DNA of 64,000 nucleotides from Carpediemonas membranifera (taxonomy: Eukaryota; Fornicata), in assembly GCA_019828565.1 (NCBI GenBank), contig JAHDYR010000003.1, positions 186,001 through 250,000 on the forward strand. Direction: 5' to 3'. The notes below the pieces were generated by a model, which searched no databases, was not told the origin of the DNA, and was given only the letters and a program-made list of their open reading frames with translations. The stretch's first letter is position 1; the number at the start of each line of letters is the position of its first letter. Shown piece by piece: positions 18,338 through 27,076 of the stretch. The translations under genes were made by a program, and so were the position numbers.

Positions 18338-19000
18338 ATGGGAGAAGACGTAACGATAGGTCCACCGATGAAGGACCTCACGATCGAAGAGTATATGCGA
18401 GTACGAGACATCTACGACGAGTACAGCCTGGAGGCAGACGACGGCAAGCACCGTAAGCCTTTTCACTCCCTGGTCAAGCCTGCGTTGAAGAGACAGGTTT
18501 TACGCGAGACAGGGAAGTCCAGGATCGACGAGTTCGTGGAGCCGACATGTGCGACGAACGGTAACGGATCGGTGTCGACTCAGCAATACATGAAGCATCA
18601 AGACGACGTCAAGAAGGCACGACGCGCACACCAGAAGAAGGAGGACGCATTTTGGAAGAAGAGCATAGAAGAGCTCGTCCTACCCACTGAAGTGTTCGCA
18701 CGGACGCAGCTTTTGACGAATGGACCTGAGAAGAGCGTAAGCGAAGTGCTCAACAGGATTTCAGCGAGAGCGGCGGTGTTGTTCCAGAAGATAGAGGACA
18801 TCCCGATAGATGCAACGAAGAGGCTGATCTTGGAGGCGTGCAAGCACGAAGGACAACACGCAATACTCCAGGGCGTCGTTGACGCATGCACTGACTCAGC
18901 CGGAGTCATGCAATCAGTAATGCTGTGGGAGAGGAAGAAGCGCGAGGCAATGAAGCAGTTTGGGCTGTTGGAGCCCCCACATCGTCTACATCGAAGAAAG
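18338..19000 (+). CDS. Gag-like ORF of element 1
   Basis: ATG at 18338 gives a ~210-residue basic/helical capsid-like region ([20 protein letters not shown]... [11 protein letters not shown]). It then leaves the coding frame: the frame read 5' of about 18980 (gag) and the frame that encodes the zinc knuckles (pol) differ by -1. The shift lies near a run of five C (18976-18980). It may be a programmed -1 slip on cccca or a simple indel; I cannot tell which. The gag frame remains open to 19096 without meaningful sequence. Confidence 0.7.
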
Positions 19001-21295
19001 ACGTGCAGAAGCAAGAGCAGGGGCAGAAGAAGTTGCACTGCTATAACTGCGGGGGTGGGGGCCACATGGCCAAGGACTGCCCAGAGCCGAAGATAGCCGG
19101 AGGCACCCGTCGCTGTTATCGGTGTGGTAAGGTGGGGCACGTCGCGAAGGACTGTCCGGACGCCAGTAAACCCGATCAGTGTTTAGTCTTTGCCTCGGGG
19201 GTGGAAAGCAAGGTTTGGGAGTGCAGCATGAGTGTCGGGCTGAAGGAGCATGTGGTGCGGCTCGATACTTGTGCTAGCAGCAATTTCATCCCGCCGGAGT
19301 TGGCCAGAGAGTGGGGCATCCGGACGAAGTGGGCCGACCGGTGGGTCAAGCTGGGCGACAACTCGACGGCGAGAGTGCTGACGGGAGGATCGAAGAAGGT
19401 CAGACTCGCATTGAAGAAAGACGTCGACGTCACGCTCCACTGGGACGTGATCGCTGGCTGCAAACCCACAATCTGCTTCAGGACCCTTGCCGAGCTGGGC
19501 CTGATCAACGTGGAGGCCACCACGACCGACGTCGACGGCGATGAGGAGTTGCTGGCCACGATGGACGAGCAGATCCGCGAGGAGTATGCCGATTGCTTCG
19601 GCCCGGCCGACGGCGCGGCAGACCTGAAGCCGTACAAGATCAGTCTGAGTGATGATGCGGTGCCCTACTTCGAATTGCCGAGGAGGCGGCAGCCGGAGAT
19701 TGAGCAGGCACTGTCGGGGCACCTCAAGAAACTGGAAGAGGCGAAGATCATCCGTAGGTCGAAGTCGCCCTGGTCGTCGCGCGTGGTCATGGCGAAGAAG
19801 AAGGGTGGGGAGTGGCGCCCGTGCATCAACTATATCCGCTTGAACAAGTTCATCGAGGATCCCCAGCACGACCTCCCGGCCATCGACGACATCATGACGA
19901 TGCTGGAGGGCAAGGTCAAGTTCGCAGCCCTGGACGCGAGCAGCGCGTTCCACCAGGTGCCGGTCGAGGAGGGGACGCAGGAGCTGTTGGCGTTCACCAC
20001 ACCCGACGGCCACTTCACCTATAACACGATGCCGTTCGGGTTGTCGACGGCGGCGGGCCATATGCAGGCAGCGCTGGAGGAGGCGTTCGCGGACATGTTG
20101 GGGACGGCCTGCCTCATCTACGTTGACGACATCCTGGTGTTCGGGGAGACGGTGGAGGAGTACGAGGCCAACCTCCGGCATGTCATGGACCGGGTGAGGG
20201 AGCGGAAGATCAAGCTTAACGAGAAGAAGTGCGCTTTCAACCTTGACGAGGTAGAGTACTTGGGCTGGACTGTGTCGAAGGAGGGACGGTCCGTGCCTGA
20301 GTGGAGGGTGGAGGGTGTACAGAAGCTCGCCCCGGCGCACAACGTCAGCGACGTCAGGGCCCTCCTGGGTATCTTCAACTTCTTCGCGAAGTTCATCCCG
20401 GGGTACGCGGACCTGGCCGAGCCGATCAGGAGGATGGAGCTCAAGGACGCGCCGCCGTGGGGGCCGGACCAGGACAGGGCGCTCGAGGCATTGAAGAAGG
20501 CGGTCACGAGCGCGCCGGTGCTGACACACCCGGACCCGGCGAAGAGACTCGCGCTGTACACGGACGCGTCGGACAAGGGGGTCGGCGCGGTGCTGATGCA
20601 GGAGGACGAGGGCGGCAAGCGGCCGATTATGTTCTTGTCGAAGGCACTGTCCGGCTCGCAGCGCAGGTGGAGCACGTATAGGAAGGAGGCATTCGCCATT
20701 GTCCACGCGATCCGCAAGGCTCGGCGTCTGCTGGCAACGCAGGAGTTCAAGGTGTGGTGTGACCACAGGAACCTCGCGTACGTGTGGGGCGCCAATGACG
20801 ACATGGTGCAGCGGTGGGCACTCGAGCTCGCCAACTACAAATTCGACGTGGAGCACGTGCCGGGCAGCCTTAACGAGATCGCCGACGGGCTATCGAGGGC
20901 GGCGCTCGCAGAGGAGCAGGCGAAGCAGGAGCAGGAGGACATTCCGGACCAGAGTCGGACGGAGTCAGACGAGGATGGCCCAGCGGCAGCCGGCGCTGAG
21001 ACAGAAGAGAGCAAGCCGAGACCGCAGGGGCAACTGCTGTTCAGAGTAGACGAGTTCAGGACGACACAGGAGGCGAGCCCGACACTGCCGGAGAGTCAGA
21101 AGGAAGCGAGGTTCAAGGAGGTACACGGCGCTGGGAAGGGCCACCATGGGGTGCAACAGACCCTGTGGAAGCTTGAGGACATCGGACTGTCTTGGGACGG
21201 AGCCGAAGCTGACGTGTCAACGATGGTCAAACGATGCCCCGTGTGCCAGAAGTCGGGTATGGGGGGCGACCCGTACCAGTCGAGCGCCGCGCGAG
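18960..21295 (+). CDS. Pol part 1 of element 1: zinc knuckles, protease, RT, RNase H
   Basis: In order: CCHC knuckles [14 protein letters not shown] and [14 protein letters not shown] (nucleic-acid binding, Gag end); an aspartic protease active site [11 protein letters not shown] (DTCAS in place of the usual DTGAS); reverse transcriptase with [27 protein letters not shown] and the catalytic YVDDILVFG; RNase H with [14 protein letters not shown] and a [10 protein letters not shown] segment; then the start of an integrase zinc-binding module (CPVCQKSG). The frame is lost at about 21290, after which the integrase continues in another frame. Such polyproteins copy genomic RNA to DNA inside virus-like particles. 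Confidence 0.88.
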
Positions 21296-22292
21296 CCGCT
21301 GGGACCGTATGGTCGAGTGTTCGTGGACACCATCGTCATGAAAGAGGCCGACGGCGAGTACCGGAACATCCTGACAGTTGTGGAAGAAACGTCGCGATGG
21401 GTCACCCTGGTCCCGCTGAAGACAGTGTCGTCACGAGAAACCATCGAGGCATTGCAGAGGTTCTACCTCACCCACTTCCCGATGCCGGTCGAGTGGGTAG
21501 CAGATAACGGGTCGCAGTTCGCATCGACCGAGTTTCACGCGTGGGCCAGGGAGACCGGGGCGCGGGTCAACCACACGACGCCGTACTACCACGAGGAGAA
21601 CGGCGTGGTCGAGCGGTGGAACAAAGAGGTCAACCGCCACCTGCGGTGCGAGATGTATGAACGGCAGACCAGGAGATGGAAGGGTCTGCTCCCGTCGATC
21701 CAGAACATCATCAACTCGGCGCGTTCGAGGGCGACCGGGTCGTCGGCGTGGAGACTGGTAGTGGCGGATGGAACCAGAGTGACCGTGGACAAGCTCAAGG
21801 AACAGAGGATGGAGGAGGTGGAGGCTGCGCGCAGGATGATCCAGAACGAAGAAAATAGAAGAAGGAATATGGAGCAGACAGCGGCGAAGAAGAAGCAGGA
21901 CAGCCAGAAGCGAGCGGCTGACATTCAGCGGCAGCACCCTGAGTCGCGCGTGGCAGCGGGTTACTGGGTCTTCGTGGATCGCGACGCGGAGATTCGCAAG
22001 AAGTACGACCTCAAGTGGCGCGGACCGTTGATGGTGGTCAGGAAGGTCCCCGGGAAGGCGAACTCGTACGTTGTGCGAGACCCAGAGACGAAGAAGACGT
22101 ATCAGAAGCACGTTTCTCACCTGAAAGTCGCCGAGGGAGAGTGGAGCGAAGAGAAGGCCAAAGTAGCATGCGCCTTAGATAGAAGCCAGGCGTATATCAA
22201 GAAGATAGTGGACTGGAGGATTAGAAGAGACGCCAACAGGACACCGGAAGTGAGGTGCAGGTGGCTGGGATTCGAAGCCAGCGAAGACACCT
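21290..22292 (+). CDS. Pol part 2 of element 1: integrase core, split by element 2
   Basis: Integrase DDE core: [21 protein letters not shown] and [16 protein letters not shown] supply Asp, Asp and Glu. It is followed by a basic helical region and a GYWVFVDRD...[10 protein letters not shown] segment (integrase C-terminal barrel), then [13 protein letters not shown], the first half of a chromodomain. The nested element inserts at 22292/22293 and creates a premature stop a few codons later. The rest of the chromodomain is at 26320-26444. One indel near 21290 separates this frame from the RT frame. Confidence 0.85.
22289..22292. repeat. 4-bp target-site duplication of element 2, left (acct)
   Basis: acct flanks both 82-bp LTRs (22289-22292 and 26316-26319). 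Confidence 0.8.
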
Positions 22293-22374
22293 TGTGATCT
22301 TGTCGAGGTTAAAGGTTTCAAAACAAACTGTTTATAGGGTTCGCACGTGTAGTTGGTACCCTAAACTGCTCACA
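22293..22374 (-). repeat. 3' LTR of element 2 (82 bp, left on +)
   Basis: Identical to 26234-26315. Confidence 0.93.
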
Positions 22375-22384
22375 CTTCCCCTCT
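22375..22384 (-). other. Polypurine tract of element 2
   Basis: Reads agaggggaag on the minus strand, directly before the 3' LTR. Confidence 0.7.
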
Positions 22385-23690
22385 AAAGGTGCAGCTCCGG
22401 GTGAGCCTCGGCATAAATGTCGAGGGCTTCGAGGTCGCGGACCTCGTGGTACGGGAGCCACTCATCGGCGCCTGGGTAGCCATCCCAGGCGACGAGGAAT
22501 TCGAGGGTAGACTTCGTGGGGCCACCACGGTGGCGGGTGATGGCCTCGACTTCGTAGGTGTCGTCGTCAAGGGAGGCGACGGTGATGTCATCGAAGGCCA
22601 GGGAGTCGTCGTACTCCACGAGCCGGGAACCGTGATACTGGAAGGTGGCGCCGGCAGTGGGGTTGTGTACGGTGTAGATGTCGTGCTCGCGGTCAGTGAT
22701 CGTGTATGGGCCAACGAGCTTAGTAGACAGCTTGGTGGGGCGCTTCGAAGGGCGCGTGACAAGCACCTTCGAGCCAATAGGAAGGGGCTCGTCGCCGAAA
22801 GCCGGACGTTTCGAGAGGACGTTCTCTTGGTGCTGGCGTGCTGTCTCAATGAGCTTGGGCTGGGCCTGGAGAACACGGCTAAAGAAGCGGCCGTATTCAC
22901 TCTTCTCCTCCCTCAACGTGGGCGTCGGACGACAGGAAGGGGGTGACGTTCTGTGAAGCGAACATGAGCTGTGCGGGGGCAATGCCCGTGGTGGCACATA
23001 TCGTGGTGTTCATGATCCGCTGGACGACTGGGAGGTAAAGGGACCAGTTGTTAACGTCGCGCAGCTCCTGAGTGATGGTACGTAGGTGTCGTGAGAGCTC
23101 GGCGTTAGCTCTTTCGACGAGCCCGTTGGCTCTGGGGTGGTATGGAAGAGAGACAACGTGTTGGGCGCCGAAGAGCTTAATGAGCTGTTGGAAAGCGGTG
23201 GCAAGGTACTGAGAACCGCGATCACTTCGGAAAGAAGACGGAGTACCGTAGCGTCCCGTGACGGAGATAAGAGCGCGAAGGGCCTCTGCAGAAGAAGCAT
23301 CCTTGCATGGGACCAGCTCTACGAAGCGTGTGAAGGTGTCAATGAAGGTGATAACGTAGCGGCATCCGTTGGAGTCTGCAGGATAAGGCCCGACCGTATC
23401 AAACGCCCAGCAGGAGCGTGGGGTGACGCCCATGGTAGGGCGGAGGCCTGTCTGAAGGCGCTTGGGAAGTCTGGCGTTCTTCTGACATATCGGGCAAGCC
23501 TTGATATACTCGGCGACAGCGTTGCTCATTCCACGGAAGTCAAGGTTTCGTTCCTTAAGGAGGCGGAGTGTAGCCTCTCGGCCGAGGTGTCCCTCGACGG
23601 CATTGTGGACAGAGGCTATGATAAGTCGCTGGAGTGTAGGGGCATTCTCGGGGGTTGGACGATGAAGCACCTGGATATGCCATCAGTGAG
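22383..23690 (-). pseudogene. Integrase and chromodomain of element 2, frame shifted
   Basis: 23670-22897 carries the integrase: zinc-binding HNAVEGHLGREATLRLL...CPICQKNA, and the DDE core with WAFDTVGPYPADS, SFRSDRGSQYL and GLVERANAELSRHL. The frame breaks at about 22910. 22997-22383 carries the C-terminal barrel (IGSKVLVTRPSKRP...GPYTITDREHDIYTV) and a clear chromodomain (EVEAITRHRGG...FLVAWDGYPGADEWLP), ending at 22383, 9 bp from the LTR. Confidence 0.82.
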
Positions 23691-25345
23691 GGTGTTGGAG
23701 ACGCCAGAGATGTGTTCAACGACAAAGTCGAACTCTTGGAGTCTGAGGTTCCAGCGGACGACCTTGGGTGTGGTAGAACGGCGCATATAAACTAGGTTAC
23801 GGTGGTCTGTCTGTATAGCGAACGAGTGGCCGAGGAGATAGGGGAGTACTTCTCGACAACCGCGAAGAAGATGCCGAAGGCTTCCTTTTCGATGACAGCC
23901 CAGTTGCGCTCTGCGGTGGTGAATGCGTGGCTACAGTAGGAGACTACGTGTTCAACGCCATCCTTGACGTTGAGGAGCACGCCTCCACAGCCAATGTCGC
24001 TAGCATCGGTGCGAACGATAATTGGGGCAGAGTAGTCCAGGAAGGCTAAACACGGCGTGTGGGCGGCGAGGTTCTTGCTCTCTTCGAAAGCAGTCTGGGC
24101 CTCCTTTGTCCATTTCCACCGGACCTTCCCAGAGGTGAGGGCGTATAGTGGCTGTAGGATCGAGCTGAGGTTGGGGATGAACCTACGGAAATAATTCATC
24201 GCTCCACAGAAGGCCCGCGTGGTCTTGATGTCCTTAGGAGGAGCCATGGCCTGAACGGCCTTGACCCGGGCGGGGGACATGCGGATTCCCTCGGGGGAGA
24301 TGATATGGCCGAGGTATTCCACCTGCTCAGCGTACAGACAGCACTTGCTGGGATGAAGGACGAAGCGATGTTCCTTGAGAACGGCAAGGATCTCAGCTAG
24401 GCGTGTAGCTAGTTCGTCCGTGGTTGATGCGTGAATGATGATGTCGTCTATGAAGACCTCGCACGTAGTTCCGACAAACTTGGAGAGCAATTGGGTCATG
24501 ATGGCCTGGAAGGTAGCAGGAGCCGTTTTGACGCCAAATGGAACGCGCGTATACTCATAAAGGCCGGTTGGAGTTGAAAACGCGGTTATCGGAATGGAAC
24601 TTTCGGACAGTGGGATCTGGTGGTATCCACTAACGAGATCTAACGTCGCAAAGCAACGTTGGCCTGCGAGATGCGACATCAGCTCTTCTTGGTGTGCAAG
24701 TGGGAAACTGACTTGCTTGATGCGATCATTCGCCTGACGGTAGTCCACGACGAGGCGGCGGGCACCGCCCTTTTTGGGGACAGTAAAGACGGGTGCAGCC
24801 CAGGGAGAGCGTGAGGGGCGGACGATTCCTTGAGCAAGGAGCTCGTTCACCTGGTCATCAACCTCCTGCTGGATTGCAGGGGATAGACGACGCGGCGGTT
24901 GAGCAGCCGGTGTGGCGCCCTCAAGCAGCTCTATCTCCATAGGGGGAACGTCTGCTCCGTCTGGGTGGGGACGGCTGGTGAAGACTTCGGCATACTCATC
25001 ATAGACGGCTCTGATGGCTGGCGGGAGGGCAGACGCGGTTGAACCTACGTCAGGGAGCTGCTCTCCTTCATCTAGGCGAGTGACGGGTGCGTGATCCTCA
25101 TCGATCGTCTCCCTCATCGGCCGTTGGGGCCAAGGAGAGGGAGAGATCTTGGATAGTGGAGTTTGAGAGGATCAGATCCTCCGACATAGAGGGGAGGATG
25201 TAGAATGGCCGAATGGAGCGAACGCCATCAATGAGCATGGCAAGGAACACAGCTCTCTTGATGAAAACTGGACCGTTCGCGGTATCCAAACGAACGTTAG
25301 CGACGGCTGGAAGAGCGCCACGTTGGATAAATGATTCGGCTATCG
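23690..25345 (-). pseudogene. Protease end, RT and RNase H of element 2, frames shifted
   Basis: 25345-25098 carries the end of the protease domain. 25117-23792 carries the RT: VDYRQANDRIKQVSFPL, ATLDLVSGYHQIPL, YEYTRVPFGVKTAP and the catalytic VFIDDIIIHA, then RNase H starting IIVRTDASDIGCGGVLL. Near 23830 the frame is lost one base short in a ccccta context. The RNase H tail (QTDHRNLVYMRR...WNLRLQEFDFVVEH) continues in a second frame to about 23690. Domains are recognisable and well conserved; only the frame is broken. The product is a broken polyprotein unless the shifts are sequencing errors. Confidence 0.8.
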
Positions 25346-26218
25346 TGGGGAGATGAGGTCAATAGTTGCACCAGTATCAAGTACTGCACAGACCTCTGTG
25401 GCAGTACTCTCGTTGATGGGAACATAGAGAGTGGCTTGGCGACAGATGAGGCCGTCGTGATCAGTGGCGGCCAGATTCGCCTTTTCGCGCTTGACTGGCG
25501 GACCCTGGATGGGAGTCTTGCGCACGCCAGAGCGGAAGAAATCTCTGTGTCCTTGATAGGGACAGTTGGGGCGGATGTGGCCCGTATGGCCACAGCCGTG
25601 GCAGGGGGCAGACGATCGTTGGGGTAGTCTAGCCCCAGCGGCGGCGCCGGGAGTCGGGCGCTTACCAGCTGGCTGGGCCGGTTCCGGCTGCAGGAGCGAC
25701 TGGAGGTTAAGGAGTTCCTCCAGTTCATCAATGGCGTGGTCCTGCGCCTCTGCGACGTCATCTGGCTGCTCCATGCGGATACGCTCCGCAAGAGGATCTG
25801 GAAGTGCCTGCAGGTATGCCTTCACCATTAGCTTCTCTGGTGGTGTGACGTCGGCTGTGAACGAGCTCCGGATAGTTTCGAAGCGTTCGATATGGTTGAG
25901 AAGCTGTGCAGGCGTTGATAAGGGGCCCGTTCGGGCGCACCGCAGCGACTTCAGCTTGGCTAGTGCTTGAACGTTACTGCGGGGGCTATAGAATGTTTGG
26001 TAGACTGTGTCCAAGACAGTATCCGCCGGAAGATCGGCCGGATTGTCGTTGAGACGGCGTGTGATGAGAAGAAGAGGCGTAGGATCCATCAGGGCAGTCG
26101 GATGGAGAAGAGGATCGTCAAGGCGTTGAGCTCGGTACGCACGGTAGGACGATCGGAACTTGGTGAACGCCTGTTCTTCTAGTGTTAGTAAGAAAGGTCT
26201 TGGTATGTAGTCGGACAT
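25340..26218 (-). CDS. Gag and start of protease of element 2
   Basis: ATG at 26216-26218 (MSDYIPRPFLLTLEEQ). A helical capsid-like region with a repeat-free retrotransposon-gag pattern, a Pro/Ala linker, a zinc knuckle CHGCGHTGHIRPNC, then the aspartic protease site AVLDTGATIDLISP. The frame stops two codons later at 25340. The adjacent frame (about 25345-25098) continues the protease (SFIQRGALPAV...DLILSNSTIQD). A single missing C in a tcccc run fits the break. Confidence 0.8.
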   Translation of the reverse strand: MSDYIPRPFLLTLEEQAFTKFRSSYRAYRAQRLDDPLLHPTALMDPTPLLLITRRLNDNPADLPADTVLDTVYQTFYSPRSNVQALAKLKSLRCARTGPLSTPAQLLNHIERFETIRSSFTADVTPPEKLMVKAYLQALPDPLAERIRMEQPDDVAEAQDHAIDELEELLNLQSLLQPEPAQPAGKRPTPGAAAGARLPQRSSAPCHGCGHTGHIRPNCPYQGHRDFFRSGVRKTPIQGPPVKREKANLAATDHDGLICRQATLYVPINESTATEVCAVLDTGATIDLISPR

Positions 26219-26233
26219 TAGATGAGTGTACAC

Positions 26234-26315
26234 TGTGATCTTGTCGAGGTTAAAGGTTTCAAAACAAACTGTTTATAGGGTTCGCACGTGTAGTTGGTAC
26301 CCTAAACTGCTCACA
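26234..26315 (-). repeat. 5' LTR of element 2 (82 bp, right on +)
   Basis: Identical to 22293-22374; followed on + by the acct duplication at 26316-26319. Confidence 0.93.
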
Positions 26316-26319
26316 ACCT

Positions 26320-26444
26320 GGAGAGTGGCAACAGACGAAGACATGCGGTCCAACATCGTGTTATTGAAGTACATGGAGGACCATAGCCAACTTGCAAAGT
26401 GCGTTGACGAGCATTTGCGCAAAGTCGGTCAGAGTCGGAAATAG
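26320..26444 (+). pseudogene. C-terminal chromodomain tail of element 1 integrase, cut off by element 2
   Basis: After the second copy of the 4-bp duplication the host element resumes in the same reading frame with a Trp codon (the expected chromodomain 'TW'). It encodes RVATDEDMRSNIVLLKYM... and ends at a stop at 26442-26444. The clean continuation is strong proof of nested insertion. Chromodomains target integration of chromoviruses to chromatin. Confidence 0.85.
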
Positions 26445-26459
26445 AAGCATGGCTCTGAT

Positions 26460-26472
26460 GGAGGAGGGGTAG
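26460..26472 (+). other. Polypurine tract of element 1
   Basis: ggaggaggggtag directly before the right LTR, the plus-strand DNA primer position in LTR elements. Confidence 0.75.
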
Positions 26473-26568
26473 TGTGGTATTTACATGACTATGTAGACGC
26501 AGTTAGAGCCATTATCACCGCGTAGGAGGTATACCCCTTAAACACTTCACACTTGTTTCCAGACTTCA
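26473..26568 (+). repeat. Right LTR of element 1 (96 bp)
   Basis: Identical to the left LTR (18220-18315). Followed by the ctgaa duplication at 26569-26573. Confidence 0.93.
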
Positions 26569-26604
26569 CTGAAGGACCTGTAAGGTACCTTACCTAACCT
26601 TACC

Positions 26605-26828
26605 TGCCCCTCCCCGGGCAGCCCCCACCAGGCTGGTTGTCTTCTACGGAAGCGCTAGATTCAAGACGCCCCGTCGGGTGCATCCATGCGCGCCGTATGG
26701 TCGCTTTGCTACCTTACTACCACACATCATGAGAGCTTTCAACATCACTGCTGTAAGCTAGTCTTCGCTTCCGGGCAAGCTAATTGAAGTGGAGAGACGA
26801 CTTGCACTGTGCACTCTATGATACTTCA
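26605..26828 (+). mobile_element. Internally deleted Fanzor element fragment (right-end derivative)
   Basis: Near-identical to the Fanzor element further right: 26605-26753 matches 59135-59283, then the sequence jumps to a match of 59612-59683, skipping ~328 bp. It therefore keeps part of the ORF, the region around the Fanzor stop codon and the 28-bp terminal repeat. Flanked by 10-bp direct repeats ctgaaggacc (26569-26578 and 26829-26838). A short unmatched insert with ttacct repeats (26579-26604) lies at its left. It cannot encode a nuclease. The retained part is the right end, where TnpB-like systems encode their guide RNA. Confidence 0.8.
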
Positions 26829-26891
26829 CTGAAGGACCCACCACCGTGCCACTATGCTCCACCTGGTCGAGAATATCACGCCCAACCCCGC

Positions 26892-27067
26892 ATGCGGTTA
26901 TTCTGTAGAGTGTCTTGTGTCATCGTGATGCTTTTCTTGATGCTACAGCTCTGAAGGGGAATTCCGACAACAAGACGTTGGCATGTTTCGGCAGCGCCGG
27001 GGAGGACGGAGCCCATATGTATGTGTTTCCATATGTATACGATAAATGGCAGCGCGAGTCCGGCGGG
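26892..27067 (+). pseudogene. Possible remnant of a coding exon
   Basis: A frame of 57 codons without ATG at its start encodes a plausible protein end (HRDAFLDATALKGNSDN...GSAGEDGAHMYVFPYVYD, stop at 27065-27067). It ends 9 bp before the next gene. No product is recognised. It may be the 3' end of a gene whose upstream part was lost to the mobile elements next to it, or a chance frame. Confidence 0.25.
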
Positions 27068-27076
27068 TGAAAGGCA

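Larger units (their letters stand above)
22293..26315 (-). mobile_element. Ty3/gypsy chromodomain retrotransposon 2 with 82-bp LTRs, nested in element 1
   Basis: A 4,023-bp element in the opposite orientation to its host, flanked by identical 82-bp LTRs (starting TGTGATC and ending GCTCACA on +) and acct duplications. Coding on the minus strand: Gag with one zinc knuckle, protease, RT, RNase H, integrase, chromodomain. The gag ATG lies only ~16 bp inside the LTR. A polypurine tract sits at the other LTR. It is a different lineage from element 1: different LTRs, a single knuckle, a standard DTGAT protease and FIDD rather than YVDD in the RT. Coding frames are broken by several single-base shifts although the LTRs are identical. 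Confidence 0.93.
18220..26568 (+). mobile_element. Ty3/gypsy chromodomain retrotransposon 1 with 96-bp LTRs, host of a nested element
   Basis: Bounded by two identical 96-bp LTRs that start TGTGG and end CTTCA, with a 5-bp target duplication (ctgaa). Without the nested 4,023-bp element and its 4-bp duplication it is about 4.3 kb. Order on +: Gag, two CCHC knuckles, protease, reverse transcriptase, RNase H, integrase, chromodomain. A polypurine tract directly precedes the right LTR. Only 22 bp separate the left LTR from the first ATG, and no TGG-type tRNA primer site follows the LTR. The integrase-first-last order (RT before integrase) is Ty3-like rather than Ty1-like. Identical LTRs suggest recent insertion, although reading frames show shifts. 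Confidence 0.93.

Noticed and set aside
22297..26226. Interpretation of the 82-bp repeats as part of element 1
   Set aside because: They have their own TG...CA ends, their own acct duplication and a complete opposite-strand element between them.
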